Origin: Rhodococcoides fascians NBRC 12155 = LMG 3623 | Lineage (GTDB): Bacteria > Actinomycetota > Actinomycetes > Mycobacteriales > Mycobacteriaceae | Direction: 5' to 3' | DNA length: 64,000 nt | Assembly: GCF_001894785.1 (NCBI RefSeq) | Contig: NZ_BCWW01000007.1 | Span: 307,674-371,673 of the forward strand | Part shown: positions 1 to 9,354 of the stretch, one piece after another | How the letters are laid out: each line of letters begins with the position of its first letter | Numbering within the stretch: the stretch's first letter is position 1 | The notes under the pieces: generated by a model | Seen by the model: the letters and a program-made list of their open reading frames with translations, nothing else | What the model was told of the DNA's origin: nothing | Databases searched by the model: none | Translations under genes and position numbers: made by a program

Positions 1-1180
1 AGTAGAACGCGACCGCGAGTCCGAGCGATGCCACCGAATCCTGCAGCGCGTTGGCGCTGACGAAGGTGAGCACCAGGTAGAACATCAGGGCTGCGGCACC
101 CATCACGAGCGTGCCGAAGCCGGGCGTCATGTACCTGGGGTGCACGCTGGCGAACCGCTTGGGGATTGCCTCGTACACAGCCATCGACAGTGTTCCCCGG
201 GCCGTGGGCAGGATGGTCGTTTGTGTAGAGGACAGCGCCGAGATGGACACCGTCAACAGCAGCAGCGACGCGACGATCGAGCCGGCGACCGGATCGCCGA
301 GAATGGTGAGCACATCGTCGACGTTGTCCGGATTGTTCAGACCGATACCCGTGTCTCCGAACCCCGCGAACGACTGCACGGCGTATCCGACGAGCACGTA
401 GGTCGCGACGAGAATCAGCGTGGTGATCACTGCGGCTCGTCCCGGCGTCTTCTCCGAGTCCTTCGTTTCCTCGCCGACGGCAAGGCAGGCATCCCATCCC
501 CAGTAGATGAAGATGCACAGGATGATGGCCTGGGCCGCGTCGGACATCGTCACCCCGGTGGGCACCAACCAGCTCCATTGCGGCGTGATGGCCTGCGGAC
601 CGGCCGTACCCGTCCCCACCTTGACCAGTGCCGTCGCCGACACTCCGATGAGTACGCCGAACTGGACGACCAGCAACACGTTCTGCATGCGTTCGCTGAT
701 GAGGATGCCGCGAAAACTGACGTAGGTCATCGCGACGATGAAGAACGAACCGAGGGCGACCTTGGCCGCGGTGGACTCCGCCAAGTCCGACAGGCCGAGG
801 AACTCGAACAGGTAGATGGCTGCGATCTCGGCGACATTGGCCAGCACGATGATCGCCGAGACGGCCAGCCCCCACCCGGCCATCCAACCGACCCAGGGCC
901 CGAAGGCCTTGGTGCCCCAGGTGAACGACGTACCGCAGTCCGGTGTGTCGCGCCCGAGCTCGCGGTAGGCGAAGGCGGTGAGCAGCATCGGAACGAAGGC
1001 GATGAGAAACATCGACGGTGCTTTGTCGCCGACGGACAGAACGACGTAGCCGAGGGTGGCGGCGAGACTGTAGGCCGGGGCCACCGCCGACAGTCCGATG
1101 ACGATGTTGCCGACCAACCCGAGCGCGCCGGTGTTGAGTCCCTTGCCCGGAATGGTGTTGGGCGGTTCCGCAATCGACAT
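1..1180 (-). CDS. APC-family amino acid permease (C-terminus beyond window)
   Basis: About 393 residues are visible, starting at an ATG (1180) and running off the left edge without a stop. The protein begins MSIAEPPNTIPGKGLNTGAL and continues with long hydrophobic helices, including the first-helix region 'GLVGNIVIGLSAVAPAYSLA' and a glycine-rich 'WVGWMAGWGLAVSA' stretch, as in amino acid/polyamine/organocation (APC) transporters. It should sit in the plasma membrane and import an amino acid or amine by cation symport. The substrate cannot be read from sequence. It diverges from add across 244 bp, so each gene probably has its own promoter. Family assignment is firm; specificity is unknown. 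Confidence 0.85.
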   Translation of the reverse strand, partial: MSIAEPPNTIPGKGLNTGALGLVGNIVIGLSAVAPAYSLAATLGYVVLSVGDKAPSMFLIAFVPMLLTAFAYRELGRDTPDCGTSFTWGTKAFGPWVGWMAGWGLAVSAIIVLANVAEIAAIYLFEFLGLSDLAESTAAKVALGSFFIVAMTYVSFRGILISERMQNVLLVVQFGVLIGVSATALVKVGTGTAGPQAITPQWSWLVPTGVTMSDAAQAIILCIFIYWGWDACLAVGEETKDSEKTPGRAAVITTLILVATYVLVGYAVQSFAGFGDTGIGLNNPDNVDDVLTILGDPVAGSIVASLLLLTVSISALSSTQTTILPTARGTLSMAVYEAIPKRFASVHPRYMTPGFGTLVMGAAALMFYLVLTFVSANALQDSVASLGLAVAFY

Positions 1181-1424
1181 AGGTCTCTCCGAGGTTCGAG
1201 TCGACCGAGGCGTCGGAAGGGGACCCGACAGAATCGGTCGCGTGTGATGGATGAACACTACGATTTCCGTCGCCGATTCGCTGTGTATCGACGGAATAGT
1301 TTTCATCGGAGTAACAATGCAACGAAATAGGTCGCGGAAGCGGCGGACGTCGGGGGAATCCGCGGACTCGCCGAGTGGCGATGACAGGCGCGCGTCCGCG
1401 CACGACGCGCGCTACCGTCGACAC

Positions 1425-2549
1425 ATGAGCACCGCGGAGAACACTCAGTCCTCGATCGGTGGCAGTGCGCCACTCGATCTCGCGTCCATCAGGTCGGCTC
1501 CGAAGGCGTTGCTCCACGACCACCTCGACGGCGGACTCCGACCGCAGACCGTGCTCGAACTGGCCGACGAATGCGGATACGACGGGTTACCCGCGACCGA
1601 CGGTGCCGCTCTGGGGGAGTGGTTCCGCGACGCAGCGGACAGTGGATCGCTCGAGCGCTACCTCGAGACCTTCGCGCACACCGTGGCCGTCATGCAAACC
1701 CCCGAGGGGTTGTTCAGGGTGGCGCGCGAATGCGCCGAGGATCTGGCCGACGACGGCGTCGTGTACGCCGAGGTGCGCTTCGCGCCGGAACAGCACCTCG
1801 AACGCGGGCTGACCCTCGACGAGGTCGTCACCCACACCCTCGCCGGTTTCGAGGCGGGCATCTCCGCAGCCAAGGTGCGGGGCAAGAACATCACCATAGG
1901 CACCCTGCTGACGGCCATGCGGCACGCCGCACGTTCACGAGAGATCGCGGAACTGACGGTGCGTTTCCGTGACCGCGGGGTGGTGGGCTTCGACATCGCC
2001 GGGGCCGAGGCGGGCTTCCCTCCCAGCCGCCATCTCGACGCCTTCGAATATATGCGAGCCAGCAACGCGCACTTCACCATTCACGCAGGCGAAGCGTTCG
2101 GTCTGCCGTCGATCCAGGAGGCAGTGGCGTTCTGCGGGACCGACCGGCTCGGACACGGAGTGCGGATCACCGACGACATCACCACGAACTCCGACGGCAC
2201 GCCGTCACTCGGTCTGTTGGCCGCGTACGTCCGCGACACCAGGATGCCTCTGGAGTTGTGCCCCAGTTCCAACGTGCAGACCGGTGCCGTCGAATCGTTG
2301 GCGACGCACCCCTTCGATCTGCTCGCACGACTGCGGTTTCGCGTCACCGTGAACACCGACAACCGATTGATGAGCGACACCTCGATGAGCCGAGAAATGG
2401 TCAAACTGGTGGATACGTTCGGCTACGGGTGGAGTGACCTCGAGCGATTCACCATCAATGCGATGAAGTCCGCATTCCTGCCGTTCGACGAGCGATTGGC
2501 GTTGATCGACGACGTCATCAAGCCTGGCTACGCGGTGCTGATCGGCTGA
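1425..2549 (+). CDS. add: Adenosine deaminase
   Basis: A 374-residue protein that hydrolyses adenosine or deoxyadenosine to inosine and ammonia in the cytoplasm for purine salvage. The metal-binding motif HDHLDG is at residues 31-36. Further family motifs are 'FTIHAGE', 'RLGHGVR', '[12 protein letters not shown]' and '[11 protein letters not shown]', which supply the zinc ligands and catalytic residues. The reading frame is open further upstream (to 1251), but that extension is Arg/Ser-rich and unlike the family, so the ATG at 1425 (MSTAENTQ) is preferred. Salvage partners upp, deoD and pmmB lie downstream, as in mycobacteria, where add (Rv3313c) is in the same neighbourhood. Confidence 0.95.
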   Translation: MSTAENTQSSIGGSAPLDLASIRSAPKALLHDHLDGGLRPQTVLELADECGYDGLPATDGAALGEWFRDAADSGSLERYLETFAHTVAVMQTPEGLFRVARECAEDLADDGVVYAEVRFAPEQHLERGLTLDEVVTHTLAGFEAGISAAKVRGKNITIGTLLTAMRHAARSREIAELTVRFRDRGVVGFDIAGAEAGFPPSRHLDAFEYMRASNAHFTIHAGEAFGLPSIQEAVAFCGTDRLGHGVRITDDITTNSDGTPSLGLLAAYVRDTRMPLELCPSSNVQTGAVESLATHPFDLLARLRFRVTVNTDNRLMSDTSMSREMVKLVDTFGYGWSDLERFTINAMKSAFLPFDERLALIDDVIKPGYAVLIG

Positions 2550-2579
2550 CGAGCGAGCGCGCGGCCGGACGGGAACGCC

Positions 2580-3860
2580 CTACTTCTTGCGGAGACGGCT
2601 CTCGAACTCTCGCTCGAGGGCGCGCCAGGCCTCGGCCTCGACGTCGAACGGTGCGCTCGGGGCCAGCCGATCGGGACTGGGCTCGAGGGTGTACGAGACG
2701 TACCAGCCCAACGGTGTGGACGTGGCGAGGGCCTCGTCCACCGAGCTGTCGCCGGCGAAATCGGCTGCATCGGTGAACAATTCGACGGCAAGATCGAGCT
2801 GGTCGACGTCCACCGCGGTGGGCCCGTCGGCAAGGTCGTCGGCGAGTCCGGGCAAGACGTAGACGTTGTCGTCGGTGATCGTGATGTCCAGGGAGCCGTC
2901 GATCGCGGCGGTCTGAACATCGGAGTAGGTGCTGACCTGCGCCAGATCGTGATCGTGATCGTCGGCGAGATAGCGAGCCAGCGACCGCTCGGACCCGAAC
3001 ACGCTGATGGCTCCACCGCGGCCGAGGAAGACGGGCTTGTCGCCGAGGTAGCACCGCAGGGTGTACAGCGTGTCGTCGGACGTGATGATGCGAATGGGAT
3101 CGATACCGACGGTGGTCCAGAACGTCTCCTCCGCCGCGGCAGCGGCGATGGGATCTCGGTCGACGTCGTCCTCGTCGCTCTCTGCGTCGTCGTCGGACTC
3201 GTCGTCCTCGGTGTCGTCGTCGATGTCGTCCGTTGCGTCGTCTGCATCGACGGCGTTCTCCGCAGCCGCGGTGATCTCCGCGTCGGCGACGGCAACGGCG
3301 GCGCTGTCGACGTCGGGGGAGGTCACGATGGAATCGACTGCGTCGAGGACTTCGTCCCATTGCTTCGCCACTGCTGCGCCGATGCGGTCCCACAGCTCGG
3401 CACCTTCACGGCCGAGAAAGTTCTCGACGCCACCGGCCACCGCTCCAACGAACGGATTTGTTCCGAAAAAGCTTGTGACAGGCCGTAGTTCGCAGACATC
3501 ACCGATGGACGAGACAATGTCGAAGGTGGCCCGCAGTTCGGCGAGAACGTCGGCTTCGGGGTCTGCAGCCACCAACTCGGGCACTGCGACGAGGTCGAAC
3601 CGATGCAGCTCGTCGGGCTCGAGTTCGTAGGCCGCGAGAGCGGACACCACCGGCCACGACGGGTGGTCGACGAGGTCGTTGTCGTCGTCGGATCGGACGA
3701 ATGCGGCGAGCTCGGCAACCGTGGCGAATCCGTAGAGATCTTCCTCGTGTCCGAGGAATGCCTCCCATTCGTCGTCGCCTTCTCGCCACTCCGGTGCCCA
3801 CAGTGTCGAGAAGTCACCGGCGGTCAGACCGAGTTCGATCGGGATGATGTCTCCAGCCAT
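2580..3860 (-). CDS. Conserved actinobacterial protein, Rv3311-like, function unknown
   Basis: A 426-residue cytoplasmic protein beginning MAGDIIPIELGLTAGDFSTL, with no signal peptide or membrane segment. It has an N-terminal region (1-175), a very acidic low-complexity linker (about 200-240, runs of Asp, Glu and Ser) and a C-terminal region (245-426) with 'PIRIITSDDTLYTLRCYLGDKPVFLGRGGAISVFGSERSL' folded character split by short turns. Its position between add and upp matches the conserved hypothetical Rv3311 of M. tuberculosis, which supports orthology but gives no function. Only 15 bp separate it from the YbaB-like gene upstream, so it may be the last gene of that operon. Confidence 0.8.
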   Translation of the reverse strand: MAGDIIPIELGLTAGDFSTLWAPEWREGDDEWEAFLGHEEDLYGFATVAELAAFVRSDDDNDLVDHPSWPVVSALAAYELEPDELHRFDLVAVPELVAADPEADVLAELRATFDIVSSIGDVCELRPVTSFFGTNPFVGAVAGGVENFLGREGAELWDRIGAAVAKQWDEVLDAVDSIVTSPDVDSAAVAVADAEITAAAENAVDADDATDDIDDDTEDDESDDDAESDEDDVDRDPIAAAAAEETFWTTVGIDPIRIITSDDTLYTLRCYLGDKPVFLGRGGAISVFGSERSLARYLADDHDHDLAQVSTYSDVQTAAIDGSLDITITDDNVYVLPGLADDLADGPTAVDVDQLDLAVELFTDAADFAGDSSVDEALATSTPLGWYVSYTLEPSPDRLAPSAPFDVEAEAWRALEREFESRLRKK

Positions 3861-3875
3861 GGCGCGAAGCCTATC

Positions 3876-4190
3876 TCAGGAGTCTGTGAACGAAGCCTGC
3901 AGACTTTGCAGGATGGTCTCGCGCTGGTCCAACGCTGCGGACGCCGCCTCGGCGGCTGTGAGAACGATGGTCGACGCGAGTTCGCGGGCAGTCACCGATC
4001 CGAGATCCTCCGCGAGATCGAGGCCGACCATGGCCCCGGTACCGTCCGCGACGACGGTCACGAGCCCGTTGGGCGAGGCCACTCGAATCCTGATGTGGTC
4101 GACGCGCTCCTGTGTCTCGCGCAATCCGTCGAGCCGGTGTCGGGCTTTGTCGATCACGGTGTCGAGATCGGTGGGGTGAGAGTGGGTCAT
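3876..4190 (-). CDS. YbaB/EbfC-like small protein, probable type VII secretion-associated
   Basis: A 104-residue protein starting MTHSHPTDLD. An N-terminal helix (TVIDKARHRLDGLRETQERV) is followed by a short beta-sheet region (IRIRVASPNGLVTVVADGTG) and a C-terminal helical segment, the pattern of YbaB/EbfC nucleoid-associated proteins and of EspL-type proteins in mycobacterial ESX loci. The ATG at 4190 overlaps the stop of the preceding gene (ATGA), which fixes this start against longer alternatives and indicates translational coupling. Given the EspC-like and NlpC/P60 genes upstream, a chaperone or assembly role in secretion is inferred. DNA binding remains the alternative. Confidence 0.65.
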   Translation of the reverse strand: MTHSHPTDLDTVIDKARHRLDGLRETQERVDHIRIRVASPNGLVTVVADGTGAMVGLDLAEDLGSVTARELASTIVLTAAEAASAALDQRETILQSLQASFTDS

Positions 4191-4525
4191 ACCGGTCGCA
4201 ACCAACTCGTGGGTGCCGGATCCTGGGCCAGATCGTCGTTCGCGTCGGCGGCCACTCGGGCGTCGGTCGGCAGACCCAGGCGATCGAGGATGTCGGCGGG
4301 AACCCCGTCCTCGGCCAACCGGATTCGGCGCTGTGCCCGAGCGGCTGTGGTCGCCCGCGTGCATCGATGCAGGATCGTCGACGCCAATGCTGTTCCCCCG
4401 TAACGTAGTTCACGTTCGTCGATAGCGATTGCGATCGGCACTCCATGCTCGGTGGCGCGAACGGATACCGAGCCGGATCGAGTTGCCGATACCGCGCTGA
4501 CGACGGTGGTGTTCGCGTCCGTCAT
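4187..4525 (-). CDS. Hypothetical protein of the type VII secretion-like module
   Basis: A 112-residue protein, MTDANTTVVSAVSATRSGSV, preceded by a good ribosome binding site (GAGAGGAAG, 4 nt from the ATG). The first half looks like a small beta-sheet domain ('VSVRATEHGVPIAIAIDERELRYGG'), the second is an Arg/Ala-rich helix followed by a Pro/Asp-rich tail. There is no signal peptide or membrane segment. I do not recognise the family. It lies between the NlpC/P60 hydrolase (42 bp away) and the YbaB-like gene (4-bp overlap), so it probably belongs to the same secretion-related operon. Small proteins of this shape often occur beside Esp-type genes, but I cannot confirm that link here. Confidence 0.55.
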   Translation of the reverse strand: MTDANTTVVSAVSATRSGSVSVRATEHGVPIAIAIDERELRYGGTALASTILHRCTRATTAARAQRRIRLAEDGVPADILDRLGLPTDARVAADANDDLAQDPAPTSWLRPV

Positions 4526-4567
4526 CGACTTCCTCTCATTCGGTCTGCCTCTCGTTCGGTCCGACCG

Positions 4568-5689
4568 TTACTGGGTCGGGCGGTAGAAGCCCTTGAATGC
4601 CATGTCGCTGTTGGTCGTTCTGATCGGTCCTACCTGTACCGGGTCTCCCGCCTCGACGAGCTGGCCGTTGCCGATGACCATCGCTACGTGGCCGTCCCAC
4701 ACCGCGAGATCGCCGGGCTGTACGTCACCGGCCGCGACCGACGAGCCGATGTCCTGTTCCTGCGCCAGCCGGGGGATGTCGACGCCCTGCTGTGCGTACG
4801 CCCATTGGGTCAACCCACTGCAGTCCAGTCCGGTGCCCGGCGTCGTACCGCCCCAGGCGTAGGGGACGCCCTGCTGCGTCAACGCGCTGCGAACGGCACC
4901 TGCGGCTTCGGCGTTGGGGGCAGTGACGGTGCTCCCGTCGGGCAATCGCACCTCTACTCCTCGGCCGGCGTCCCCGGCGCGGGGTGAATCCATCGCCGAA
5001 TTGCCCAAGAAGTGCTGTGCTCCACCGGCTCCGGGGGAGTCCGGCGTGCCGCCGGTCGGTGAGAGCGACTGCGCGAACGTCTTCGCCAGCTTCTCCCCGG
5101 TCTCTATGACCTGCGCCGTTGCGGGTGAGGTCATCAGATTGGAGGGCGAGCCCGGCACTGCTGCCGGGCCGGAGTCGATGGGTGCGGGGACCGCGGGTGG
5201 GGAGGCCAGCTCGCCGGCTGTCGCAGCGTGCACGGCCAGTTCGGCGCGCACACGCGCGACCACCGCCAGGGCACGCTCGAGGTGCTCGATCGCGGCCGAG
5301 ATCAGCATCGTCTGCCCGATCGGGGTGGCGATGATCGGTCCTGCGGAGAGGGCGATGCCCACGAACGACTGCACTATTGCCTGTAGTTCGACGAAACCCT
5401 GCTCGGTATCCCGACATGCCCGATCGACGACGGCCGCGATGTCGTCCGCGTGGTCGGCAAGGGCTATACCGCTGGCATGAGCGTTCTCGGCGTACCGAAG
5501 TGCTGCGTCCGCAGCGTCGCCGTTCCAGTTCGAAGCAAGTTCGGTGATCGCGATGCGGCCGATTCCCTGTGCGGCCTCGATCGCAGCCGACGACAGTCGC
5601 AACACGTCGGCCGGGCCTCCGGAGGGAACGGTACCGCCGCCGAAGGCACCGAGCAGCTCGACGATGGGGCGAGAGAGTAGATCGATCAT
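4568..5689 (-). CDS. NlpC/P60 peptidoglycan hydrolase with N-terminal WXG-like helical domain
   Basis: A 373-residue protein. The C-terminal NlpC/P60 domain (about 265-373) has the core 'VPYAWGGTTPGTGLDCSG' with catalytic Cys290 and 'WDGHVAMVIG' with His334, typical of D,L-endopeptidases that cut peptidoglycan stem peptides. Residues 25-150 are Ala-rich helices with a W55-N56-G57 turn, resembling the helix-turn-helix of type VII secretion substrates. There is no Sec or Tat signal peptide, which fits export by another route. A Pro/Gly/Ser linker (about 160-240) joins the two parts. The EspC-like gene ends only 6 bp upstream. I infer a secreted cell-wall hydrolase co-exported with that partner; the enzyme assignment is firm, the export route is inference. 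Confidence 0.85.
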   Translation of the reverse strand: MIDLLSRPIVELLGAFGGGTVPSGGPADVLRLSSAAIEAAQGIGRIAITELASNWNGDAADAALRYAENAHASGIALADHADDIAAVVDRACRDTEQGFVELQAIVQSFVGIALSAGPIIATPIGQTMLISAAIEHLERALAVVARVRAELAVHAATAGELASPPAVPAPIDSGPAAVPGSPSNLMTSPATAQVIETGEKLAKTFAQSLSPTGGTPDSPGAGGAQHFLGNSAMDSPRAGDAGRGVEVRLPDGSTVTAPNAEAAGAVRSALTQQGVPYAWGGTTPGTGLDCSGLTQWAYAQQGVDIPRLAQEQDIGSSVAAGDVQPGDLAVWDGHVAMVIGNGQLVEAGDPVQVGPIRTTNSDMAFKGFYRPTQ

Positions 5690-5695
5690 CGCCGC

Positions 5696-6028
5696 TTACC
5701 GAGCGTCCGACGCGCGACCGGCAGAGTGGGCCGTGACGGCCGCCCCGGTTGCGTCGTCGGTGCGGGCGTACGACACCGCAGCGTCGGTGGCCGCAGAACC
5801 GAGGCTCGCCACAGCTCCCGCCAGGCGAACGACCGCATCGGTATGCGCCAGATGGGTTCCGGTCACCGTGGCCAGAAATTCCTGCCCGATCAGGCCGAAC
5901 ACCGGTGCCAACACGGCGGGCCCGCAGGCAGCGGCGGCAGCACCGGCCGCCGCGATCTGCTCGGCCATGGTCGACGCCGCTGCGCCGTAGGCGAGCACCC
6001 CCTCGGTCTCGACGACGAGTTCGTCCAT
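5696..6028 (-). CDS. EspC-like type VII secretion target protein
   Basis: A 110-residue, all-helical, Ala-rich protein starting MDELVVETEG. It has two predicted helices with a glycine/proline turn ('AAACGPAVLAPVFGLIGQEF') and, after the second helix, Y87-A-R-T-D91, which matches the YxxxD/E general secretion signal of mycobacterial type VII substrates. Length and layout fit the ESX/EspC family of secreted proteins. The frame extends upstream to 6106, but those residues are Arg/His-rich, so the ATG at 6028 is chosen. As the first gene of the operon 6028-3876 it is probably the secretion partner of the NlpC/P60 hydrolase that follows. Confidence 0.75.
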   Translation of the reverse strand: MDELVVETEGVLAYGAAASTMAEQIAAAGAAAAACGPAVLAPVFGLIGQEFLATVTGTHLAHTDAVVRLAGAVASLGSAATDAAVSYARTDDATGAAVTAHSAGRASDAR

Positions 6029-6204
6029 GAGTCCCCCTGAAATCGCGTGCGTTCGCGCAGTCGCCGAATGCGACGCCCAACTGGTTCGACGCGAGTGCGG
6101 GCACATCGGTTCCCACGACTTGCCGTTCGCCGTGCGTCTCGGCGATCTCCTCCGGTGGGGCTCATCGTGTGGGCCTCATGGTGCTGGGCCTTATCCTGTG
6201 AGAC

Positions 6205-6828
6205 ATGGATACACACGTGGTCGACCACCCACTGGCCGCCGCCCTGCTCACCACCATGCGGGACGAGCGGAGCGACAACGCCACGTTCCGCACTGCGCTC
6301 CGCCAGCTCACCCACATGCTGGTGTACGAGGCCACCAGGGACGCCGACATCGACACGTTCGAGGTGCGTACTCCCGTCGCGGTCACACAGGGCACCCGGT
6401 TGGCTCGTCCGCCGCTGCTCGTGCCCGTCCTGCGTGCCGGTCTCGGCATGGTGGAGAAGGCGAGCGGTCTGATTCCACAGTCTCGCGTCGGGTTCGTCGG
6501 GATGGCCAGGGACGAGCAGACGCATCAGCCGGTGCCCTACATGGAGTCCCTGCCCGACGACCTGTCCCAGACTCCGGTCTATGTGCTCGACCCCATGCTG
6601 GCGACCGGTGGATCGATGGTGCACACGATCGAGCTGCTCGTCGGACGCGGCGCAACCGATGTCACTGCCATCTGCGTCGTGGCCGCCCCCGAAGGTGTCG
6701 CAGCGCTCGAAGCATCGGGACTCCCGGTGCGACTCGTTGCCGCGAGCATCGACGACGGACTCAACGACAATGCCTTCATCGTCCCGGGCCTCGGCGACGC
6801 GGGCGACCGTCAGTTCGGACCCCGCTGA
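6205..6828 (+). CDS. upp: Uracil phosphoribosyltransferase
   Basis: A 207-residue enzyme that makes UMP from uracil and PRPP. It shows the PRPP-binding loop '[12 protein letters not shown]', the flanking motif '[16 protein letters not shown]', and the C-terminal uracil-binding stretch '[14 protein letters not shown]'. Length and ends match the family. It starts at ATG 6205 and is divergent from the secretion-like module, with 176 bp between. The order upp, pmmB, deoD is the mycobacterial one. The next gene downstream, encoding a DUF2797 protein, follows on the same strand within about 30 bp and may be co-transcribed. Confidence 0.96.
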   Translation: MDTHVVDHPLAAALLTTMRDERSDNATFRTALRQLTHMLVYEATRDADIDTFEVRTPVAVTQGTRLARPPLLVPVLRAGLGMVEKASGLIPQSRVGFVGMARDEQTHQPVPYMESLPDDLSQTPVYVLDPMLATGGSMVHTIELLVGRGATDVTAICVVAAPEGVAALEASGLPVRLVAASIDDGLNDNAFIVPGLGDAGDRQFGPR

Positions 6829-6860
6829 TTCGCTCCGGTGCAACCCTGCTCGCGCTCGGG

Positions 6861-7751
6861 GTGTCCTGGCCTTCCGCCGGGCCTGACACCCCGCGGTTGC
6901 GCCTGCTCGACATCGAGACCGAGCAGGTCGAGTTCCAGGAGCTGGTGGGTAACACACTGAGCTACCGCGCTCTCGGCGGTTCGGCAGACCGATACTGCAC
7001 GGGCCGAACGGCATTCACTGCGGACGGGCCACCGCGGTACGTTCCGTGCCCGGGCCGAGAGCCGGCCGTCGGGTCGAGCCAGTGCGCACGGTGCGCGGAC
7101 AAGGACGTGTTTCGTTTCGTTCATACCGTGCACCGCAGCGGATTCGTCTCGCGTGATCTGGAAAAGCATGTCATGGCACCGCATTGGCTCTACCTGGCGG
7201 CATTTGCCAACGGCACCTTCAAGATCGGGACAGCCGCGCAGACTCGCAAATGGGGTCGGCTGGCCGAGCAGGGGGCTATCTGTGCGCAGTACGTCGCGTA
7301 CGCGGACGACGGCAAGGCCGTGCGTGTCGCCGAGGACCTGGTGACCGAAAGGCTCGGACTACGGCAGGCCGTGCGGTCGGCGACGAAGGCAGCATCGCTG
7401 TGCGTGCCACTCGATCTCGACCGGTTGGAGGCAGGCACTGCCGCACGTGCGGAGCAGGTCCGTCAGCTGTTGACCGACGCCGCGATCGGCGGATGTCGGC
7501 CGATCGCGGAGCGGTGGACTCCGCCTGCGGGGCGGGAAACATTGAGCGAAAACGATACTCGGGTTGCCTACCCCGCCGATGTCGCAACCGGCTCTCATGG
7601 ACTGCAGATCAGGACATGCGTCGGGCAGGCAGTGATCGCCTCGGTCGACGAGCAGACCTACGTCGCGGATCTAGCGGCATTGAAGGGTCGGCGCATCGAA
7701 CTCGGGGCTTTCACGTCCGATCTGCCTGCGGTGCAGTCGGCACTGTTCTGA
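6861..7751 (+). CDS. DUF2797 family protein
   Basis: About 296 residues. The N-terminal part has a cysteine-containing region ('RYCTGR', 'RYVPCPGRE', 'SSQCARCADKDVF') that may bind a metal. The middle 'HWLYLAAFANGTFKIGTA' and 'RLAEQGAICAQYVAYADDGKAVRVAEDLV' are characteristic of DUF2797 proteins, whose central part resembles a GIY-YIG-like fold. Function is unknown. The start is uncertain: the frame is open back into upp and contains no ATG near the domain, so I chose the in-frame GTG at 6861. Its stop is 1 bp from the convergent pmmB stop, with no visible terminator. Confidence 0.7.
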   Translation: MSWPSAGPDTPRLRLLDIETEQVEFQELVGNTLSYRALGGSADRYCTGRTAFTADGPPRYVPCPGREPAVGSSQCARCADKDVFRFVHTVHRSGFVSRDLEKHVMAPHWLYLAAFANGTFKIGTAAQTRKWGRLAEQGAICAQYVAYADDGKAVRVAEDLVTERLGLRQAVRSATKAASLCVPLDLDRLEAGTAARAEQVRQLLTDAAIGGCRPIAERWTPPAGRETLSENDTRVAYPADVATGSHGLQIRTCVGQAVIASVDEQTYVADLAALKGRRIELGAFTSDLPAVQSALF

Positions 7752-7752
7752 G

Positions 7753-9354
7753 TTACAGCTCTTTTGCGAACGCGGAGAGCTGGGCCAGGAGTTCGTCCGC
7801 CGTCGCTCTCGCCCTTGCCAGATCCTGCCGGTCCGAGACGGGCTCGACGACCTCGAGGTACGCCTTGAGCTTGGGTTCGGTCCCGGACGGTCGCACGATG
7901 ACCCGGAGTCCGGATCCCGCGATTTCGACTGCGTCGGTGCGCAACTCGTCGTCCCGGTCGGCGTAGTCCATGACAGTCACCGTGCGTCCGGCCAGCTCGG
8001 TCGGCGGCGTGCTGCGCAGTCGGCGCATCATGTCCCCGATGTCGGTGAGATCCTGCACTCGGCGCGACACCTGCGCACCGCTGTGGACTCCGAATTCGAC
8101 GGCGAGGTCGTCGAGTACGTCGAGTAGCGTGCGTCCGTCCTGCTTCAGCGCTGCCGCGAGGTCCGCCAGTACGACGGCGGCAGAAATCCCGTCCTTGTCT
8201 CGCACCACATTCGGATCTACGCAGTGACCGATCGCTTCTTCGTAGGCGTACACGAGGCCGTCTCCGGCGCGCACGAGCCATTTGAAACCGGTCAGTGTGC
8301 GGGCATAGCGCGCGCCGCGGGCCGGTGCCAGTGCCGAGAGCAGCTGCGAGGACACGATGGTGTTGGCCACCAGTGAGCCGGGCGGTGCGTCACGCAGCAG
8401 GTAGTCGGCCAGCAGAGCGCCGGTTTCGTCCCCGGTCAGCATCCGCCAACCGTGAGCATCTCGGACTCCGACTGCGCAGCGATCGGCATCGGGGTCGAGT
8501 GCCACGGCGAGGTCGGCGTCGGTCTCGGCCGCCAGCGCGAGAACCGCGTCCGCAGCACCCGGCTCTTCCGGGTTGGGGAAGGTCACCGTCGGGAAGGACG
8601 GATCGGGCTCGAACTGCTCCTCGACCACCCGGATGTCGCGGAACCCAGCGCCGCGCAGTGCCGCCACGGCGAGTTCTCCGCCGACGCCGTGCAGTGCTGT
8701 CAGGGCGATACGAACATCTCGTGATCTCGAACGGGGCAGTCTCACAACCGAATCGAGATAGCGCGACGCGATGTCCGAGCCGCTGGGCTCGACGGCTGTG
8801 CGAGGCACGTCGACTGCATCTGCGCTGGCGTCGATGAGCGCCTCGATCTGGGCATCGCTCGGCGGAACCAACTGCGACCCGCCCCGCAGATACACCTTGT
8901 ACCCGTTGTCGGCGGCGGGGTTGTGCGATGCGGTGATCTGCACCCCCAGCTCGGCATCGAGCGCCCGTACGGCGAAGGCGACAACGGGCGTGGGGAGTGG
9001 TCGAGGCAGAAGGACCACCGAAAATCCCTGCGCAGCCAACGTTTCCGCCGCCGCGAAGGCGAACTGTTCCGAACCGGTGCGCGCGTCACGGCCCACCACG
9101 ACCGTGGATCCTCCGAGGCCCTGCCCGAGCAACCACGCTGCGATACCGGCGGTTGCTCGTACGACCACGGCGACGTTCATGCCGTTCGGGCCGGCGCGCA
9201 CCGGCCCTCGGAGACCGGCGGTGCCGAAGGTCAACGGACCGCTGAATCGGTCCGCGAGTTCGGAATCGGAGAGGCCGTCGAGTTCGTCGCGGCTCGCCGG
9301 ATCGGGATCTCCCGCGATCCAGCGTTGCACGCGTTCGGTGAGATCCTCGATCAC
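7753..9354 (-). CDS. pmmB: Phosphomannomutase/phosphoglucomutase
   Basis: A 533-residue alpha-D-phosphohexomutase that interconverts hexose 1- and 6-phosphates (or pentose equivalents). The active-site serine loop '[15 protein letters not shown]' has the phosphorylated Ser at residue 143. The magnesium loop '[10 protein letters not shown]' and the C-terminal phosphate-binding '[14 protein letters not shown]' are intact. The N-terminal '[18 protein letters not shown]' is the sugar-loop region of the PgmB/ManB-like group. The start codon overlaps the deoD stop by 4 bp, so the two are translationally coupled. Sitting in an operon with purine nucleoside phosphorylase, it could act on ribose 1-phosphate (phosphopentomutase role); that is inference from context. 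Confidence 0.92.
   Translation of the reverse strand: MIEDLTERVQRWIAGDPDPASRDELDGLSDSELADRFSGPLTFGTAGLRGPVRAGPNGMNVAVVVRATAGIAAWLLGQGLGGSTVVVGRDARTGSEQFAFAAAETLAAQGFSVVLLPRPLPTPVVAFAVRALDAELGVQITASHNPAADNGYKVYLRGGSQLVPPSDAQIEALIDASADAVDVPRTAVEPSGSDIASRYLDSVVRLPRSRSRDVRIALTALHGVGGELAVAALRGAGFRDIRVVEEQFEPDPSFPTVTFPNPEEPGAADAVLALAAETDADLAVALDPDADRCAVGVRDAHGWRMLTGDETGALLADYLLRDAPPGSLVANTIVSSQLLSALAPARGARYARTLTGFKWLVRAGDGLVYAYEEAIGHCVDPNVVRDKDGISAAVVLADLAAALKQDGRTLLDVLDDLAVEFGVHSGAQVSRRVQDLTDIGDMMRRLRSTPPTELAGRTVTVMDYADRDDELRTDAVEIAGSGLRVIVRPSGTEPKLKAYLEVVEPVSDRQDLARARATADELLAQLSAFAKEL

Noticed and set aside
140..1330. A 396-codon Arg/Asp-rich open frame on the plus strand
   Set aside because: It is opposite the amino acid permease and its composition is that of a shadow frame in GC-rich DNA, with no recognisable domain.
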